64,000 nt of DNA, from positions 1 to 64,000 of the forward strand of contig NZ_BDBF01000010.1 of assembly GCF_001612845.1 (NCBI RefSeq). The letters are read 5' to 3'. The DNA comes from Nocardia elegans NBRC 108235 (lineage in GTDB: Bacteria; Actinomycetota; Actinomycetes; Mycobacteriales; Mycobacteriaceae). Below, one piece after another: positions 61,916 to 64,000 of the stretch (positions are counted from its first letter, which is position 1; each line of letters begins with the position of its first letter). The position numbers and the translations under genes were made by a program. The notes under the pieces are model-generated. The model was given only the letters and a program-made list of their open reading frames with translations, did not search any database and was not told where the DNA came from.

Positions 61916-63211
61916 ATGGCGCGACACGAGGATCGGACCCTACTGCGGCAGCGACTGCACGACGTATCACCCAGGCCGGCAACGCTCGGCACCCTGGCCC
62001 CCGGCCCGGGTGACCCGACCCACGACGGGCTGTGGGACCTCGCCCGATCACCCGCGGACTCGCCCGAACAGCGCCGTGCCCCCTCGGGCGGTCCCTCTGG
62101 GAGCCGGGATTTCGGCCCGCGCGGTAGCGAATCGGGTCCGCCCGCCGAACCGGTGAGCGGCTCCGACGGCGGCCGAACCATGGTCGCAACGCGACCGGGT
62201 GTGGACGTCGGCCTGGACGAGGATGCCGCCGGTGGGCGGGTCGGCGTACACGGCGGGACATGGCCGAAGCGGCCGCATTCGCCCAGCCGTATCCGGCAGA
62301 GTCGCGACGATGCCGCGGCGCGTCCTGGTAGTGCGGGAGCCCTCGACCGACGCGACGGTGACGGCCGGGACGGGGACGAAGGTCCCGCGGCGACTGGCGC
62401 GGCGGTGACCTTTTCCGAGGCGCCGGAGAGTCCGCGAATTCCGCAGTGGCTCAGCGAACCGGTGGGATCAGTGACGATCTGGCAGCGGCTGGTTCCGGAG
62501 CGATTCCGGGGAGTTCGCGTGGATCCCGGGCGCAAAGGAGTGTGGGTGCTGGCCGGTGCCGGCGTGGCGGCGGTAATCGTGGCGGCGGCCGCCGCGCATC
62601 GAGACGATCCGGTGGCAGCGCCGGTGGCGCCGCTACCGGCCGTGCATACGGCTGCCGAAACCTCGGCGGTCCCCGCACCGGCGGATGGCCCCGGACTGGC
62701 CGTGCGATCGGATCCGCCGAGCCGGGCGACGCCGTCGTCGGCTCCCGGCGGCGATCTGGTGGTCAGCGTCATCGGTTTGGTCGAACATCCGGGACTGTTG
62801 CATCTCGCACCGGGAACGCGGGTCGCCGACGCCGTCGCGGCGGCCGTCGCGCGGGACGGTGCGGACCTCGCGGGGCTGAATCTCGCCCAGCGGCTCGCCG
62901 ACGGAGACCAGATCGTCGTCGGCGCGCCCGCTCCCGCGAGCGGCCCGCGCCTCGGCAGTGTGGTCGTTCCGGGGGGACCGCATCCGGCCTCGACATCGGG
63001 CGCCGTCGCGCCACCAGGACACAAGGTCAACCTCAACACGGCGACGGAACAGGATCTCGACTCTCTCACCGGGGTGGGGCCCACCACCGCCGCGGCCATC
63101 ATCGGCTGGCGCACTCAGCACGGCCGCTTCACCAGCATCGACCAGCTCGCCGAAGTCACCGGCATCGGTCCCGCCAAGCTCAACCGTCTCCGCGATCAGG
63201 TCACCCTGTGA
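61916..63211 (+). CDS. comEA: ComEA-type DNA-binding protein
   Basis: A 431-residue protein of the ComEA group, which binds DNA at the cell surface for uptake. Residues 1 to about 190 are a disordered cytoplasmic region, longer than usual. A membrane helix lies at about 205-225 (GVWVLAGAGVAAVIVAAAAA), a SLBB-like domain at about 275-340 (VVSVIGLVEHPGLLHLAPG), and two helix-hairpin-helix motifs at about 365-431 (VNLNTATEQDLDSLTGVGP, GIGPAKLNRLRDQV). ATG at 61916 is the likely start. Its stop overlaps the comEC start (GTGA). Confidence 0.9.
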   Translation: MARHEDRTLLRQRLHDVSPRPATLGTLAPGPGDPTHDGLWDLARSPADSPEQRRAPSGGPSGSRDFGPRGSESGPPAEPVSGSDGGRTMVATRPGVDVGLDEDAAGGRVGVHGGTWPKRPHSPSRIRQSRDDAAARPGSAGALDRRDGDGRDGDEGPAATGAAVTFSEAPESPRIPQWLSEPVGSVTIWQRLVPERFRGVRVDPGRKGVWVLAGAGVAAVIVAAAAAHRDDPVAAPVAPLPAVHTAAETSAVPAPADGPGLAVRSDPPSRATPSSAPGGDLVVSVIGLVEHPGLLHLAPGTRVADAVAAAVARDGADLAGLNLAQRLADGDQIVVGAPAPASGPRLGSVVVPGGPHPASTSGAVAPPGHKVNLNTATEQDLDSLTGVGPTTAAAIIGWRTQHGRFTSIDQLAEVTGIGPAKLNRLRDQVTL

Positions 63212-64000
63212 ACCGCGGCGGATCGAACGGCGGTCGAATCCGGCCCGAGCGGGCCTCGCACTCCGCCCGCGGCGGTGCGGAACGGGGGATGGCCGGTCCC
63301 GGTGGCACTGCAGGGGACGCGCGGCTGCTTCCCGCGGCGCTGGGGTGCTGGGGCGTGACCGTTGCGGGCATATCGCTGGGGTGGCGAGCCGGTGTGTGGG
63401 TGTGCGCCGGGCTCGCAATCTCGGCGGCCGGAGCCGGAATCCTCCTGGCACGTAGCCGTTTTCGGGTACCGCATCGAGCGGTGTGGTGGGTGGTGCTGGC
63501 CGCGTTGCTGGCGTCCGCCGGGTTCGGGGTGGCGGCGTCGTGGGACGCGTATCGGGTGAGTGCGCACCCCCTCGGGCGGCTGGCGGCGGGCAGTGTGGTG
63601 ACGGGCGAGATGGTGGCGGGGGATCCGAAACCCCTCCCGGCCCGTTCCTTCGGTGGACGGCAATGGACGATGCGCGCGACGGTGCGCGAATTCCGTTACG
63701 GCGCAACATCGGTGCACGGCGATGCGGCGGTGACGGTGATCATGCCGGAGCGGGTCTGGTCGGATCTGGTGCCGGGGCAGCACGTCACGTTCCGGGCACG
63801 GCTGGATCGCCCGTGGCGGCGGGATCTGACGGTCGCCGTACTGCGGGCCCAGGGTCCGCCGACCCGCGTCGGCCCGTGCCCGTGGTGGCAGTCGGCGGCC
63901 GCGACGGTGCGGGAGAATCTTTCCGAGGCAGCCCGGCGTGCACTGCCACCGGACGCGGCCGGAGTGCTGCCGGGGCTGATCGACGGCGACATCTCCCGGC
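63208..64000 (+). CDS. comEC: ComEC/Rec2-like DNA uptake channel, 5' part
   Basis: An open frame from a GTG overlapping the comEA stop runs off the window end, covering about 264 codons. Hydrophobic helices with many Trp and Ala occur at about 50-110, then a DUF4131-like extracellular domain (VRENLSEAARRALPPDAAG, then LPGLIDGD at the very end). ComEC forms the inner-membrane channel for single-stranded DNA. The rest of the gene lies outside the window. Confidence 0.85.
   Translation, partial: MNRGGSNGGRIRPERASHSARGGAERGMAGPGGTAGDARLLPAALGCWGVTVAGISLGWRAGVWVCAGLAISAAGAGILLARSRFRVPHRAVWWVVLAALLASAGFGVAASWDAYRVSAHPLGRLAAGSVVTGEMVAGDPKPLPARSFGGRQWTMRATVREFRYGATSVHGDAAVTVIMPERVWSDLVPGQHVTFRARLDRPWRRDLTVAVLRAQGPPTRVGPCPWWQSAAATVRENLSEAARRALPPDAAGVLPGLIDGDISR

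Overview
The window is high-GC DNA that reads as a chromosome piece of a Nocardia-like member of the Mycobacteriales. Three things point there. A complete set of 3-ketosteroid ring A/B cleavage genes is present (kstD, kshA, kshB, hsaA, hsaB, hsaC, hsaD). The right end follows the gene order proA - MoxR ATPase - VWA protein - nadD - rsfS - gpgP - octT - degV - comEA - comEC known from Mycobacterium (Rv2427c to Rv2414c), but without eis. Deazaflavin (F420)-type enzymes and a RqlH-type helicase are also present. Many starts are GTG and many neighbouring genes overlap by 4 bp. No rRNA, tRNA, CRISPR array, IS element or prophage was seen.

Layout. 1-5.0 kb: a DUF4254-like protein, an O-methyltransferase and two regulator/target pairs (HTH regulator with an alpha/beta hydrolase; TetR with a DUF1348 protein), each with a palindromic operator between the divergent genes. 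5.0-12.0 kb: a minus-strand DNA repair run (RqlH-like helicase, LigD-type polymerase domain, D-2-hydroxyacid dehydrogenase), an epoxide-hydrolase-like protein, a membrane protein and rtcB. 12.1-23.5 kb: first catabolic block with an esterase, SDRs, a luciferase-like oxidoreductase, kstD, a FadD3-like ligase, then a PPDK-like protein coupled to a tyrosine phosphatase. 23.5-28.1 kb: a small membrane protein, thioredoxin, the stub of an isochorismatase-type hydrolase, and two GlxA-type regulators flanking an MFS exporter. 28.1-35.4 kb: a KstD-like flavoprotein, a secreted tyrosine phosphatase, an epimerase/PEP-utilising fusion, and hsaA-hsaD. 35.5-42.1 kb: a LuxR-type ATPase regulator, an LLM oxidoreductase, a YjbR protein, ribBA, a methyltransferase and PadR. 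42.1-49.3 kb: IclR, hsaB, kshA, a small Cys-rich protein, kshB, hsaC and an OYE/deazaflavin reductase fusion. 49.4-53.0 kb: TetR, ribokinase, SRPBCC protein, MFS. 53.1-64.0 kb: housekeeping genes.

How the genes work together. KstD and KshAB would open ring B of a 3-ketosteroid, HsaAB hydroxylate the phenol, HsaC cleave the catechol and HsaD hydrolyse the product; the FadD3-like ligase and SDRs fit side-chain or propionate handling. No KstR-type boxes were seen by eye. Instead a 16-nt core motif recurs upstream of the luciferase-like gene/kstD, of ribBA and of the IclR gene, suggesting one regulon that also raises flavin supply. Two separate loci pair a phosphohistidine-swivel protein with a PtpB-like tyrosine phosphatase, the most intriguing unexplained pattern here.
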